Source: Biostraticola tofi (GTDB lineage Bacteria; Pseudomonadota; Gammaproteobacteria; Enterobacterales; Enterobacteriaceae). Taken from it: a stretch of DNA of 64,000 bases. Position 1 is the stretch's first letter; the number at the start of each line of letters is the position of its first letter. Location of the stretch: assembly GCF_004343195.1 (NCBI RefSeq), contig NZ_SMCR01000004.1:310001-374000 (forward strand), in the 5' to 3' direction. The position numbers and the translations under genes are program-made. The notes beneath the pieces are model-generated. The model was not told the DNA's origin, ran no database searches, and saw only the letters and a list, made by a program, of their open reading frames with translations. Shown piece after piece: positions 1 through 8,540 of the stretch.

Positions 1-155
1 CGTTTTTCAGAATCACAACTGGAGAAGGTGAGGTATATGAGGGCGTCTCTGATGAGCATGGAAAAACAATGCGAGTGTTCACCGCGATGCCATCAGCGCT
101 AAAAATTGAATTCCCGGATGAAGAATTGTCTGATATCAAGGAAGAAAAGCAATGA
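1..155 (+). CDS. C-terminal end of a T6SS-associated protein (partial)
   Basis: An open frame enters from the window edge (codons in phase with position 3) and ends at TGA 153-155, overlapping the ATG of the lipase gene. The 50 visible residues form a beta-rich tail with the pattern EVYEGVSDEHGKT followed by an acidic end. Short tails of this kind are common at the end of VgrG or PAAR-linked proteins just upstream of effectors, which suggests a loading or adaptor role. The body of the gene is outside the window, so the family cannot be named. The ATGA overlap implies translational coupling to the effector. Confidence 0.5.
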   Translation, partial: FFRITTGEGEVYEGVSDEHGKTMRVFTAMPSALKIEFPDEELSDIKEEKQ

Positions 156-2032
156 GTACAGCTACTACATCCCTGGAATGTAAATACCCGGATGCCTGGA
201 CCGGTAAACAAAAAAAGTACTGGGTTGAGATTCAGCTCATGGATGAACGCGAAACTCCCATCCCTGATATGCCATATGTGGCTGAGAATGCAGCGACTCG
301 TAGCCAGTGTGCTTCCTATACCGGCAAAAGCGACGCCAGTGGTATAATTCGAATAGAAGGACTACATCCTCTTGAGCTTATTTTGCATATTGAAGCAAAA
401 CCGCTTGCGGATGAGATGGAAAAAAGAGCATTGAGGCCCTTTGGGCGCAGTGAGGATGATTCCACTGTAAAACCTAAAGCAGCTGTTGAAGGATACGAAT
501 ATCGTTACCTGAAAATAGGCCAGCTGTGCGATTCTCTTCCGGAGATGATGCCGGAATGGAAAGATAAAGCGAATCCACCTGAATACCATTTCCCGGACGC
601 CCAGTTTACCGGACAGACGATAAAAAAACTTAACTGCCGGTATGTTTTTGAAGTCTGCCCATTTCGCGCATGGTCATTAATGTTGCATCATCAAACGGAT
701 TATTCGATAGTTAATGCCTACAATCTGGGAATAATGGCCGATCTTTCTTACTCTGCGGAAGAGCAAATTATTCGATATTTCGAGCAGGAATGTGTCGATC
801 TCTCCGCTGCACCGAAATTAAGTGATGAGCACGACTATTACGCCGTGGTTAAAGATGTCCCCTTTAGCCAGCGCTATATCAATCCACGCTTTGTTACCAC
901 CGCCGGAAGTATTATTCAGCATGATACTCAGTTATTTTATGTTTCTAATGATGAACATGTCATTGTGGCCTGGCGTGGTACGCAGGAGGTGAGGGACTGG
1001 GTAACGGATATTACCTTTAGTCCACAGGCGTGTCCGTCCTATCTTGTCCCCACGGGTAAAATTCATAAGGGTTTTTTAGATGCTTTTGAGTATGCTAAAG
1101 ATAAGTCACAAGATAGTTTTAAAGAAATAAAAAATTTAATCACAATTGAACAAAGAGAGCTATTCCTTTGCGGACACAGCTTAGGAGGAGCGCTGGCATT
1201 AATTTATGCCGCAGAGTTAAAATCAATAAAACCGCTTCTTTACACCTACGGTATGCCGAGGGTGTTTACTGCCGACGCCGTCCTGCAGCTTACGGGTATT
1301 ACGCATTACCGGCACGTTAATGACTCGGATACCATCACCAGCGTACCAATGGATGCAAATCTCTATAACTGGTTTTATGAGATTTATGGTCCGGTTGGTA
1401 GCGTACTGGGTACAACATGGTCTGTAGCGGAACTGCTCTCACAAAAAATCACCGGCATTACCGTGGGGGATTGCTTCTGGCATCATGGAGATATTGTGCT
1501 GTTCTATTATACCACCCAGGTGGTGGAAAGCCTGCAATGCGAAGGCTCAATGAGCGCCCCTAAATGCCGCAGGATAAAGTACCGTCTGCCTAAAAAAACG
1601 AAATATTATTTAATCCCCTCCCTGGCGGAAGAGAAAAGCATTTCTGCAAAAAATCAGGATATTCAATTTATTCGCTCTTTAACACCCGACAGCATGAAGC
1701 AATTTTTTCCCAAAAACACAAACCCGGATTTAGACTCCATACTTACCGACCCGCGCAACCATTTTATGCCCGCCGCCTATCTGCCGTATATTAATGACCA
1801 ACTGGTGGAACTGGTTTGCCCCGATGCCCCTCTGAAACGTATAGAGAGCAGGGGCGCATTCGAAAAACAGTTATCAGATGCCGGTATCCCGGATAATGAA
1901 AAGGAAAGAAATCGACTGTTTGCCGCGTTGCAGCGTCTGGTAGTGGAAACCCTGAAAGTAACGGAACAAATGCCTGAAGGGAAGCCCGCCCTGGAGCGTT
2001 TCCGTAAGACAAAAAAGGAATATGCTGAATGA
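152..2032 (+). CDS. T6SS class 3 lipase effector, Tle2-like
   Basis: This 626-residue protein has the class 3 lipase nucleophile elbow GHSLGG at about residues 341-346 (serine 343), followed by NDSDTITSVP (probable catalytic aspartate) and FWHHGDIV (probable catalytic histidine). This is the order and fold signature of family PF01764. The first ~110 residues resemble a beta-sandwich adaptor (GKSDASGIIRIEGL). Length and domain order match the Tle2 family of T6SS phospholipases, such as TseL of Vibrio cholerae, which attack membranes of rival cells from the periplasm. It lies upstream of two lipoprotein genes, a PAAR gene and tssM, and overlaps the first lipoprotein gene by ATGA. Family placement is inferred from the motif and context. 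Confidence 0.8.
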   Translation: MSTATTSLECKYPDAWTGKQKKYWVEIQLMDERETPIPDMPYVAENAATRSQCASYTGKSDASGIIRIEGLHPLELILHIEAKPLADEMEKRALRPFGRSEDDSTVKPKAAVEGYEYRYLKIGQLCDSLPEMMPEWKDKANPPEYHFPDAQFTGQTIKKLNCRYVFEVCPFRAWSLMLHHQTDYSIVNAYNLGIMADLSYSAEEQIIRYFEQECVDLSAAPKLSDEHDYYAVVKDVPFSQRYINPRFVTTAGSIIQHDTQLFYVSNDEHVIVAWRGTQEVRDWVTDITFSPQACPSYLVPTGKIHKGFLDAFEYAKDKSQDSFKEIKNLITIEQRELFLCGHSLGGALALIYAAELKSIKPLLYTYGMPRVFTADAVLQLTGITHYRHVNDSDTITSVPMDANLYNWFYEIYGPVGSVLGTTWSVAELLSQKITGITVGDCFWHHGDIVLFYYTTQVVESLQCEGSMSAPKCRRIKYRLPKKTKYYLIPSLAEEKSISAKNQDIQFIRSLTPDSMKQFFPKNTNPDLDSILTDPRNHFMPAAYLPYINDQLVELVCPDAPLKRIESRGAFEKQLSDAGIPDNEKERNRLFAALQRLVVETLKVTEQMPEGKPALERFRKTKKEYAE

Positions 2033-2775
2033 AAATAGCTAATGTATTATACCTGCTACCGTTATTAGCACTGAGTGGCTGCGCGTTAAGTGAAAACCTC
2101 TCTCCGCCAGCGAATGGTAAGGCTGTAAAAGTTGCCGTTGTTAAACCTGCGGATGTCGATATTCTGCCGATGGATGTGATTTATCGCTCAGAGAAATGCA
2201 GGGATAAAATATTTACCTCGACAGGAGCGATAAATTCCCGGGCTGGCTATCATCTGCTGACTGTTCCTTTTAAGGCAGAACCGGGTAGTGATACCGTGAG
2301 CAACAGCGTTGCGCTGGACGGCGGTGGTCAGTGTGAGTGGAAGCTCAGCAATATCCGTTTCCAGTTTAAGTTCAGTAATATGGCAAAATTTGGTGCTGAT
2401 ATTAAAAAGAATGTTCCTAATGATATCGTTTTTGTCTTTGATAAAAACTCCCCCCCACGTGGGGATGGGCATTATAAGGATGTTTCTGGAGCTATAGAAA
2501 TAGAGAGTGATTATTACCCTTTGGTAGTATATGATCGTATTATTGATCATGCTAAAACTCTTAGCATTGAAAGTGAGGAAATGTTGACTTTTCGAGCTAG
2601 CAATGTGAAAAGTATATTTTTCAAACCTAATGTACATTCCGATAGGCTTATAAGAATATTAGGTCCGGAAAAAATTGGTGATAACACATTATCAATTTAT
2701 CCGGATGGAACTCAAACTATCAAGAAAAAAGGTTCTTACCCACTCGACTTTAAAAGACTCAAAGAAATGAAATGA
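2029..2775 (+). CDS. Lipoprotein, probable immunity protein for the lipase effector
   Basis: This 248-residue protein starts with a lipoprotein signal peptide (MKIANVLYLLPLLALSGCA; lipobox LSGC), so it is exported and lipidated, where it would meet a phospholipase arriving in the periplasm. It overlaps the lipase stop codon by four bases, the usual layout of effector and immunity genes. Periplasmic lipoproteins are the known immunity type for Tle effectors. I do not recognise a named family in the body. A second copy follows 148 bp downstream, with a nearly identical N-terminal half and a diverged C-terminal half, as seen in multiplied immunity genes. Confidence 0.7.
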   Translation: MKIANVLYLLPLLALSGCALSENLSPPANGKAVKVAVVKPADVDILPMDVIYRSEKCRDKIFTSTGAINSRAGYHLLTVPFKAEPGSDTVSNSVALDGGGQCEWKLSNIRFQFKFSNMAKFGADIKKNVPNDIVFVFDKNSPPRGDGHYKDVSGAIEIESDYYPLVVYDRIIDHAKTLSIESEEMLTFRASNVKSIFFKPNVHSDRLIRILGPEKIGDNTLSIYPDGTQTIKKKGSYPLDFKRLKEMK

Positions 2776-2922
2776 GTATGTTAACTTACTGTTTTGTAAG
2801 TGAGTTGTAGTCCTGCTTTTAATATTTGACCATGCCTAGTGATTGAAGTATGAGATTGTTGAACTGGATTCCTAAGGGAATATACGGGAGCTTTTCTGCA
2901 AGACAAAACAGGAATGCGATGA

Positions 2923-3677
2923 ATGAAAAAGGCTAATGTATTATACCTGCTGCCGTTATTAGCACTTAGCGGCTGCGCGTTAAGTGAAAACCTCTCTCCG
3001 CCACCAAATGGTAAAACCGTAAAAGTTGCCGTTGTTAAACCTGCGGATGTCGATATTCTGCCGATGGATGTGATTTATCGCTCAGAGAAATGCAGGGATA
3101 AAATATTTACCTCGACAGGAGCGATAAACTCTCGAGCTGGCTATCATCTGCTGACTGTTCCTTTTAATCCGGAAAAAGGGAGCGATAGAGTGAGTAACAA
3201 TATTGCTCTTGATGGTGGTGGCCAGTGTGAGTGGAAATTAAGCAATATAAAATTTGATTTTCAATATCATAACATGAAGAAATTCGGGGCAGGGGTTAAG
3301 AGAAGTATACCCAGTGATATTGTTTTTGTTTTTGATAGAAATGCACCCCCTAGGGGAGATGGGCATTATGATGATGTCTACGGTGTTATAGAAATAAAAA
3401 AAATTACTATCCTTTAATTAGAAAAAAGAATACAGATGAGGAAATGTTAGTTCTTAGCGTACAAGGCCAGCCAATGTTGACTTATCGTGTCCATGACGCA
3501 AATAGCATTGTATTTGAACCCATATTTCACTCTGATATGGTTGTTAATGCTGTTCCTCCAAAGAAGAAAGGTGGTGGATATACGCTTATTTATCCTAATG
3601 GAGATGAAATAATAGATCGTTACTTCTCAAATTCAGAAAAAACGAAGTATGAATTTGTAAAACAGAAATCTCGCTAA
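2923..3677 (+). pseudogene. Second lipoprotein immunity copy with frameshift in an A8 tract
   Basis: A tandem duplicate of the preceding lipoprotein. The first ~100 residues are almost identical, including lipobox LSGC. The frame ends at 3417 after EIKKITIL, but from 3404 the next frame continues as NYYPLIRKK...EEMLVLSVQ...HSDMV, matching NYYPL/EEML/HSD positions of the first copy, down to TAA 3675-3677. The switch falls at A8 (3396-3403). One more A, or a -1 slip on A_AAA_AAA in the zero frame, restores a full-length protein. It may be a pseudogene, a phase-variable or recoded gene, or a homopolymer error. The duplicated unit begins within the 3' end of an effector-like gene: codons before the ATG read KTKQECDE, like the lipase tail KTKKEYAE. 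Confidence 0.75.
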
Positions 3678-3709
3678 AACATTATTAATGGCTGTTATGG
3701 GAGGGGCAT

Positions 3710-3928
3710 GTGTCTAAAGGATTTGTATTGATTGGTGATAAAACCACGCACGGCGGCCAGGTTATTTCTGCTTCATCAACAATGGTTGTAAGTGGCAAAA
3801 AGGTTGCCCTCGTTGGCGATAAAATCAGTTGCCCCAAAAATGGGCATGATATTAATGCCATTATTGAAGGATCATCTGAATGGACCTCTGATGGTAAAGC
3901 CGTAGTTGTGGATGGTTGCCATTGTTAG
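3710..3928 (+). CDS. PAAR-domain spike-tip protein, shortened by an amber stop
   Basis: Starts at GTG 3710 behind a strong GGGAGGGG ribosome binding site. The 72 residues show the PAAR pattern GDKTTHGG, VALVGDKISCPKNGH and AVVVDG. PAAR proteins cap the VgrG spike of the T6SS and carry effectors. The frame stops at TAG 3926-3928 right after HC, yet the same frame continues as CGCQVISSAPDCVIG to TAA 3974-3976, four bases before the next ATG. CGC after HC is the expected end of this PAAR type. The protein is therefore probably missing 16 C-terminal residues, including zinc-site cysteines, unless the amber codon is read through. Confidence 0.75.
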   Translation: MSKGFVLIGDKTTHGGQVISASSTMVVSGKKVALVGDKISCPKNGHDINAIIEGSSEWTSDGKAVVVDGCHC

Positions 3929-3979
3929 TGTGGTTGTCAGGTGATCTCCAGTGCACCGGATTGTGTAATAGGATAAGTA

Positions 3980-5134
3980 ATGAGCTGGGAGCGTCAGAAA
4001 TCAACGATATCGGCTAAACCCGAAGAACCTTCATTCATCCTGTGGATGCTGCTGGGGGTGCTCGCGCTGGTCGGGGGCGTACTGTTGTTTGTCCTGCATG
4101 CCAATCAACTGGCAGGACCACTTCAAACATTTAATCTTTGGGCTGTCACCGCATTCCCTACAGTTATCTGGTTTTTCTTTCTCTGTCTGCGTGGCTGGCT
4201 CTATAACAATGCGGTGGACAAACACGAATTTGAAGCCGGCGAAGCAGAATTTGCACAACAACAGTGGATGGACTGGGCTGGTCGCAATATTACAGTACTG
4301 CACAGCGGTGTAATGCTGCCTGCAAATCTGACATCTCAAAATTTTTTGGCTGCCCCGTCAGCGCTGGAGCAAAGCACATCTCTGACCCAACGAATTTGTC
4401 TGCACGGTCATGAGGCTCATTTTTCTGTTTTGCTTGCAGGGTTAAACCCGGCTTTGGCAAAGTTGTCTTCAGATATAGTACCCGCCGTCACACTGCTGAC
4501 CGACTCTCACGATGATTTGCCAGCATTGCAGGATGCATTTGCACATGCCTGGCAGACAGCCATTCCTGATCGTCTGGTGCCACAGTTGACCATTCTTACG
4601 TCAAAGTCCTTCCTCTCACTTGATGGGCGAATTAAATCACCGACGCTGGATGTGGATTTAATCCTGATTCACCAGACTCAGGGGCGAGATGCGTACAGTG
4701 ATGCCCTAGCCGTCCTGCTGTTGACCTCCGATGATGTGGCCGCAAAATATAAGCTCTCTTTTAATGCCCGTCTTTTGCGTCCAATGGCACTTGATATAGC
4801 GATTTCAGAAAAGTCACTGGATACGTTTTTCTCGACGCAAACTCAGGCCTGTTCCACCGCCAGTATTGTTGGCGACAACGTGGAATGGGGAAATGCATTC
4901 TCCGGTCTGCTTGAAGCAGCACAAAGTTATGGCGGTCATTGGAAATCTGAACAGCTCCACTGGCTGGAAAAATATGCCGGGCTCAGCGGCCCCTTTTCTC
5001 CATGGATAATGGCCGCAGTAGCCAGCGATATCGTGAATATACAAAAATCAGACTGTCTGATGCTTTCTGCAGATGGTGAGCAGATATTTATTAATACAGT
5101 GCAAACAGGGAACCGAAACGATGACAATGGGTGA
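3980..5134 (+). CDS. T6SS-linked inner-membrane protein of unknown function
   Basis: A 384-residue protein with two N-terminal membrane helices (about residues 21-43 and 53-72), then a soluble alpha/beta domain without a motif I can name. It sits between the PAAR gene and tssM and overlaps tssM by 14 bp, so it belongs to the T6SS operon. Genes of this size directly upstream of tssM occur in enterobacterial T6SS clusters as conserved accessory proteins. The membrane topology suggests contact with the TssJLM complex, but that is inference from position only. Confidence 0.6.
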   Translation: MSWERQKSTISAKPEEPSFILWMLLGVLALVGGVLLFVLHANQLAGPLQTFNLWAVTAFPTVIWFFFLCLRGWLYNNAVDKHEFEAGEAEFAQQQWMDWAGRNITVLHSGVMLPANLTSQNFLAAPSALEQSTSLTQRICLHGHEAHFSVLLAGLNPALAKLSSDIVPAVTLLTDSHDDLPALQDAFAHAWQTAIPDRLVPQLTILTSKSFLSLDGRIKSPTLDVDLILIHQTQGRDAYSDALAVLLLTSDDVAAKYKLSFNARLLRPMALDIAISEKSLDTFFSTQTQACSTASIVGDNVEWGNAFSGLLEAAQSYGGHWKSEQLHWLEKYAGLSGPFSPWIMAAVASDIVNIQKSDCLMLSADGEQIFINTVQTGNRNDDNG

Positions 5135-8100
5135 TTCAGCATGGCGCGGAAGCTGGGGACGACTGGGCTTCTCCGCGCTTTTAGCCAGCGGGATTGCCTG
5201 GTTAATCTGGCACTTTGGCGACCGGATTGGGCTGCACACTACGCTTCTGAAAAGCCTGACGCTTGCCGGTGCTTTATTGCTGTTACTGATGCTTCGTCAT
5301 GGCAAAACAATTAGTCTTGCCATCAATCAAGGATGGCACCGTTTTCAGGCAAAGCGTAAAAATGTGCTGCCCGTCGATGAAGGTCGCGTTAAACAGACCG
5401 CACCACGCAACGTCACCGTCGACATCATCCGCCTCGCCATGCGTAACCTCTACGGTCGGCGTTGGGGGCGTAAAACACGCATCCTGCTGGTCACTGGCAC
5501 CGCCTCTGAGGTCGAGCTGCTGACCCCTGGCCTGACAGATCAGCTCTGGCAGGAAGATCGCGGAACGCTATTGCTGTGGGGCGGGGACCTCAATACGCCG
5601 GCAGATAGTGCCTGGCTGACCGCGCTGCGTAAACTGCGCCGTCGTCCGGTGGATGGTCTGGTGTGGGTCACCTCGACCTTTGACCAGCTGTCAGCGCCCG
5701 GGCTGGAGCGACCTTCACCGGTCCCGTCTGAAAGCACTATGGATTCCCTTTCCCATGCCATCAGTGACCGTATGAATGTGCTGGGCTGGACACTCCCGCT
5801 GTACGTCTGGTCCCTGCATCCGCGCGCCGGTCAACCGGAAGGGCGCATTGTGCAGGCGACGGGTTGCCTGCTGCCTGCCGGGTGTCGCGCGGAGGGGCTC
5901 GCAGAGCAGCTCGCCGCCCTGACGCCGGAGCTGACCACTCAGGGTCTGCAGCAAACCTGTGGAGACGTGAAGCATAATTTCTTGCTGGCCCTGGCGGACC
6001 AGCTTATCCGTGAACCGGAGAGCGTGACCATTCCGCTGTCGGTGATGCTCAATCCGTACCGTCCGTTGCCGCTGGCCGGGCTTGTGTTCAGTCAGCCCTC
6101 TGCCGGTGCTGAGCGCGCTGTCAAACATCACTGGGGGATGGATAAGCGCTGGGATGTCCTGCCTGACTCAGTCCGTTCCCTGCCTGCGGCGTTGCGGCCA
6201 CATAAGCCCGGCATTCCGTGGCGGAAGGTAATGGCGTCTGTTGTCGCTTTGGCGATGGTGGGCTGGGCCGTCTGGATGGGCATTGCCTATGTCGCTAACC
6301 GCAGCCAGATTGGCGGGGCAGAGTCGCAGGCAACGCTTGCCATACAGTCAAACCAGCCGCTGGCGCAGCGTCTGCATGCCCTGTCTGAACTGCAGAAAAC
6401 CCTGGCCCGCCTGCAGTACCGCGCCGGGCACGGCGTGCCATGGTATGAACAGGCCGGGATGAGCCAGAATAACGCGCTGCTGGCCGCGCTCTGGCCACGC
6501 TATCAGGCCAGCGCATTGCCTTTGCTGCGTGATGCGGCAGCCAGCCATCTGCAGAAGCAGGTCAGTGCCTTTAACGCGTTACCGCCGGGCAGTCCGCTGC
6601 GCGAGCAGATGGCAAAAACCACCTATGACCAGCTCAAACTCTACCTGATGCTGGACCGCCCGGAACGTATGGATGCGGCCTGGTTCAGCAGCGCGCTGCT
6701 GCATAACTGGCCGAAACGTGAAGGCGTGAAAGACAGCGTCTGGCAGGGCATGGCCCCGTCACTGCTGTCGTTTTACGGTGCGCAGTTGACAGCCCATCCA
6801 CAATGGACGTTATCCGCAGATGAGGCCATGGTCAGTCAGGCGCGTTCGCTGCTGGTTCGCCTGATGGGCGTGCGCAACAGCGAGTCCTCCCTGTATCAGA
6901 AGATGCTCTCTCAGGTGGCGCATCTGTATGTCGATATGCGTCTGGATGATATGACCGGCGACACGGACGCGGCGCGGTTGTTCAGTACTACCGAGGTGGT
7001 GCCGGGGATGTTCACCCGCCAGGCCTGGGAGCAGGCGGTGCAGCCGGCCATCGAGAAAGCGGTGAAGGCGCGCCGGGACGAGCTCGACTGGGTGCTCACC
7101 GACAGCAAACGCCAGGCGACCTCTCGGGATGACGCGTCCCCGGAGGTGCTGAAGCAGCGCCTGACGGACCGCTATTTTGCGGACTTTGGCGGGGCCTGGC
7201 TGGCGTTCCTCAACAGTCTGCGGCTTCACCGGGCCGCCACGCTGTCGGACTCGATTGACCAGTTGATCCTGATGGCCGACGTGCGCCAGTCGCCTCTGGT
7301 GGCGCTGATGAACACCCTGAACGTGCAGGGGCTTACCGGCCAGGCCGGCGAAGCGATTTCTGACTCGCTGGTGAAGTCGGCGAAGAATCTGCTGGGTGGG
7401 GACAATAAGGATGCGATTGACCAGAGCGCCGGCGTTCACGGCCCGCTGGACGCGACCTTTGGCCCGGTGCTGGCGCTAATGGACAAAGCCCGCTCCGGCA
7501 CGCAGGCCCAGAGCCTCCAGTCATATCTGACCCGTGTCACCCAGGTGCGTCTGCGCCTGCAGCAGGTGACCAACGCGGCCGACCCGCAGGCGATGGCCCA
7601 GACCCTTGCCCAGACGGTATTCCAGGGCAAGGCCGTCGACCTGACCGAAACCCGCGACTATGGCAGCCTGATTGCCGCCGGCCTCGGCCAGGAGTGGAGC
7701 GGCTTTGGTCAGACGGTATTTGTGAGCCCGATGGAGCAGGCCTGGCAGCAGGTGCTGACCCCGGCGGCAGACAGCCTCAATGCCCAGTGGCAGCAGGCGG
7801 TGGTTAGCGAGTGGAACAGTGCGTTTGGCGGGCGCTATCCGTTCCGCAATATCAGCAGTGAGGTCTCCCTGCCGCTGCTGGCAAAATACCTCAATGCCGA
7901 TTCCGGGCGTATTGCGCAGTTCCTGCAAACCTGTCTTAAGGGCGTGCTGCATAAGGAAGGGACTCACTGGGTGCCGGACAGCATTAACGCGCAGGGGCTG
8001 ACCTTTAACCCGGCCTTCCTCAACGCCATCAATACCCTGAGCCATATCGCGGATGTGGTGTTCACCGAAGGCAACGCCGGAATGTATTTCGAGCTACGTC

Positions 8101-8540
8101 CGGGCACCGCCGCCGGCGTGATGCAGACTGACATGATTATCGACAGCCAGAAACTGACCTATGTAAATCAGTTGCCGGCGTGGAAGCGCTTCACCTGGCC
8201 TGCGGATACTGAGGCGCCTGGCGCTAACCTGAGCTGGATAAGCACGCAGGCGGGTACCCGTCAGTATGCGGATATCCCCGGTGCCTGGGGCTGGATACGC
8301 CTGCTCGAGAAAGCGACGGTCAAGGCTTACCCGGGCGTCGGCAGCAGCTACAGCCTGAGCTGGAAAGCGCAGGACGGACGCCCTCTGAATTACACCCTGC
8401 GAACCGAAGCGCAAGAGGGGCCGCTGGCGTTGCTGAAACTGCGTAATTTCCGTCTGCCGGAGACCCTCTTCAGCACGACTGGTGCGGCACCGTCAGACCC
8501 GGTTGCCAGTGCAGGTAACGACGCCGGGGAGGATGACTGA
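5121..8540 (+). CDS. tssM: T6SS membrane-complex protein TssM (IcmF family)
   Basis: A 1139-residue IcmF-family protein, the inner-membrane scaffold of the TssJLM complex spanning to the periplasm. It has two N-terminal membrane helices, a cytoplasmic region, a third helix near residue 390 (VMASVVALAMVGWAVW), then a long periplasmic domain. I place the start at ATG 5121 (MTMGDSAWRG) rather than at the upstream in-frame codon, because the upstream extension is read through the neighbouring gene. The site where many TssM proteins have Walker A reads VTGTASEVELL, with no GK[ST], so nucleotide binding is probably lost here. The stop codon overlaps the tssA ATG. Confidence 0.92.
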   Translation: MTMGDSAWRGSWGRLGFSALLASGIAWLIWHFGDRIGLHTTLLKSLTLAGALLLLLMLRHGKTISLAINQGWHRFQAKRKNVLPVDEGRVKQTAPRNVTVDIIRLAMRNLYGRRWGRKTRILLVTGTASEVELLTPGLTDQLWQEDRGTLLLWGGDLNTPADSAWLTALRKLRRRPVDGLVWVTSTFDQLSAPGLERPSPVPSESTMDSLSHAISDRMNVLGWTLPLYVWSLHPRAGQPEGRIVQATGCLLPAGCRAEGLAEQLAALTPELTTQGLQQTCGDVKHNFLLALADQLIREPESVTIPLSVMLNPYRPLPLAGLVFSQPSAGAERAVKHHWGMDKRWDVLPDSVRSLPAALRPHKPGIPWRKVMASVVALAMVGWAVWMGIAYVANRSQIGGAESQATLAIQSNQPLAQRLHALSELQKTLARLQYRAGHGVPWYEQAGMSQNNALLAALWPRYQASALPLLRDAAASHLQKQVSAFNALPPGSPLREQMAKTTYDQLKLYLMLDRPERMDAAWFSSALLHNWPKREGVKDSVWQGMAPSLLSFYGAQLTAHPQWTLSADEAMVSQARSLLVRLMGVRNSESSLYQKMLSQVAHLYVDMRLDDMTGDTDAARLFSTTEVVPGMFTRQAWEQAVQPAIEKAVKARRDELDWVLTDSKRQATSRDDASPEVLKQRLTDRYFADFGGAWLAFLNSLRLHRAATLSDSIDQLILMADVRQSPLVALMNTLNVQGLTGQAGEAISDSLVKSAKNLLGGDNKDAIDQSAGVHGPLDATFGPVLALMDKARSGTQAQSLQSYLTRVTQVRLRLQQVTNAADPQAMAQTLAQTVFQGKAVDLTETRDYGSLIAAGLGQEWSGFGQTVFVSPMEQAWQQVLTPAADSLNAQWQQAVVSEWNSAFGGRYPFRNISSEVSLPLLAKYLNADSGRIAQFLQTCLKGVLHKEGTHWVPDSINAQGLTFNPAFLNAINTLSHIADVVFTEGNAGMYFELRPGTAAGVMQTDMIIDSQKLTYVNQLPAWKRFTWPADTEAPGANLSWISTQAGTRQYADIPGAWGWIRLLEKATVKAYPGVGSSYSLSWKAQDGRPLNYTLRTEAQEGPLALLKLRNFRLPETLFSTTGAAPSDPVASAGNDAGEDD

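Noticed and set aside
6810..7439. 209-codon minus-strand frame inside tssM
   Set aside because: Shadow of the GC-rich tssM coding strand; Arg/His-rich with no family pattern.
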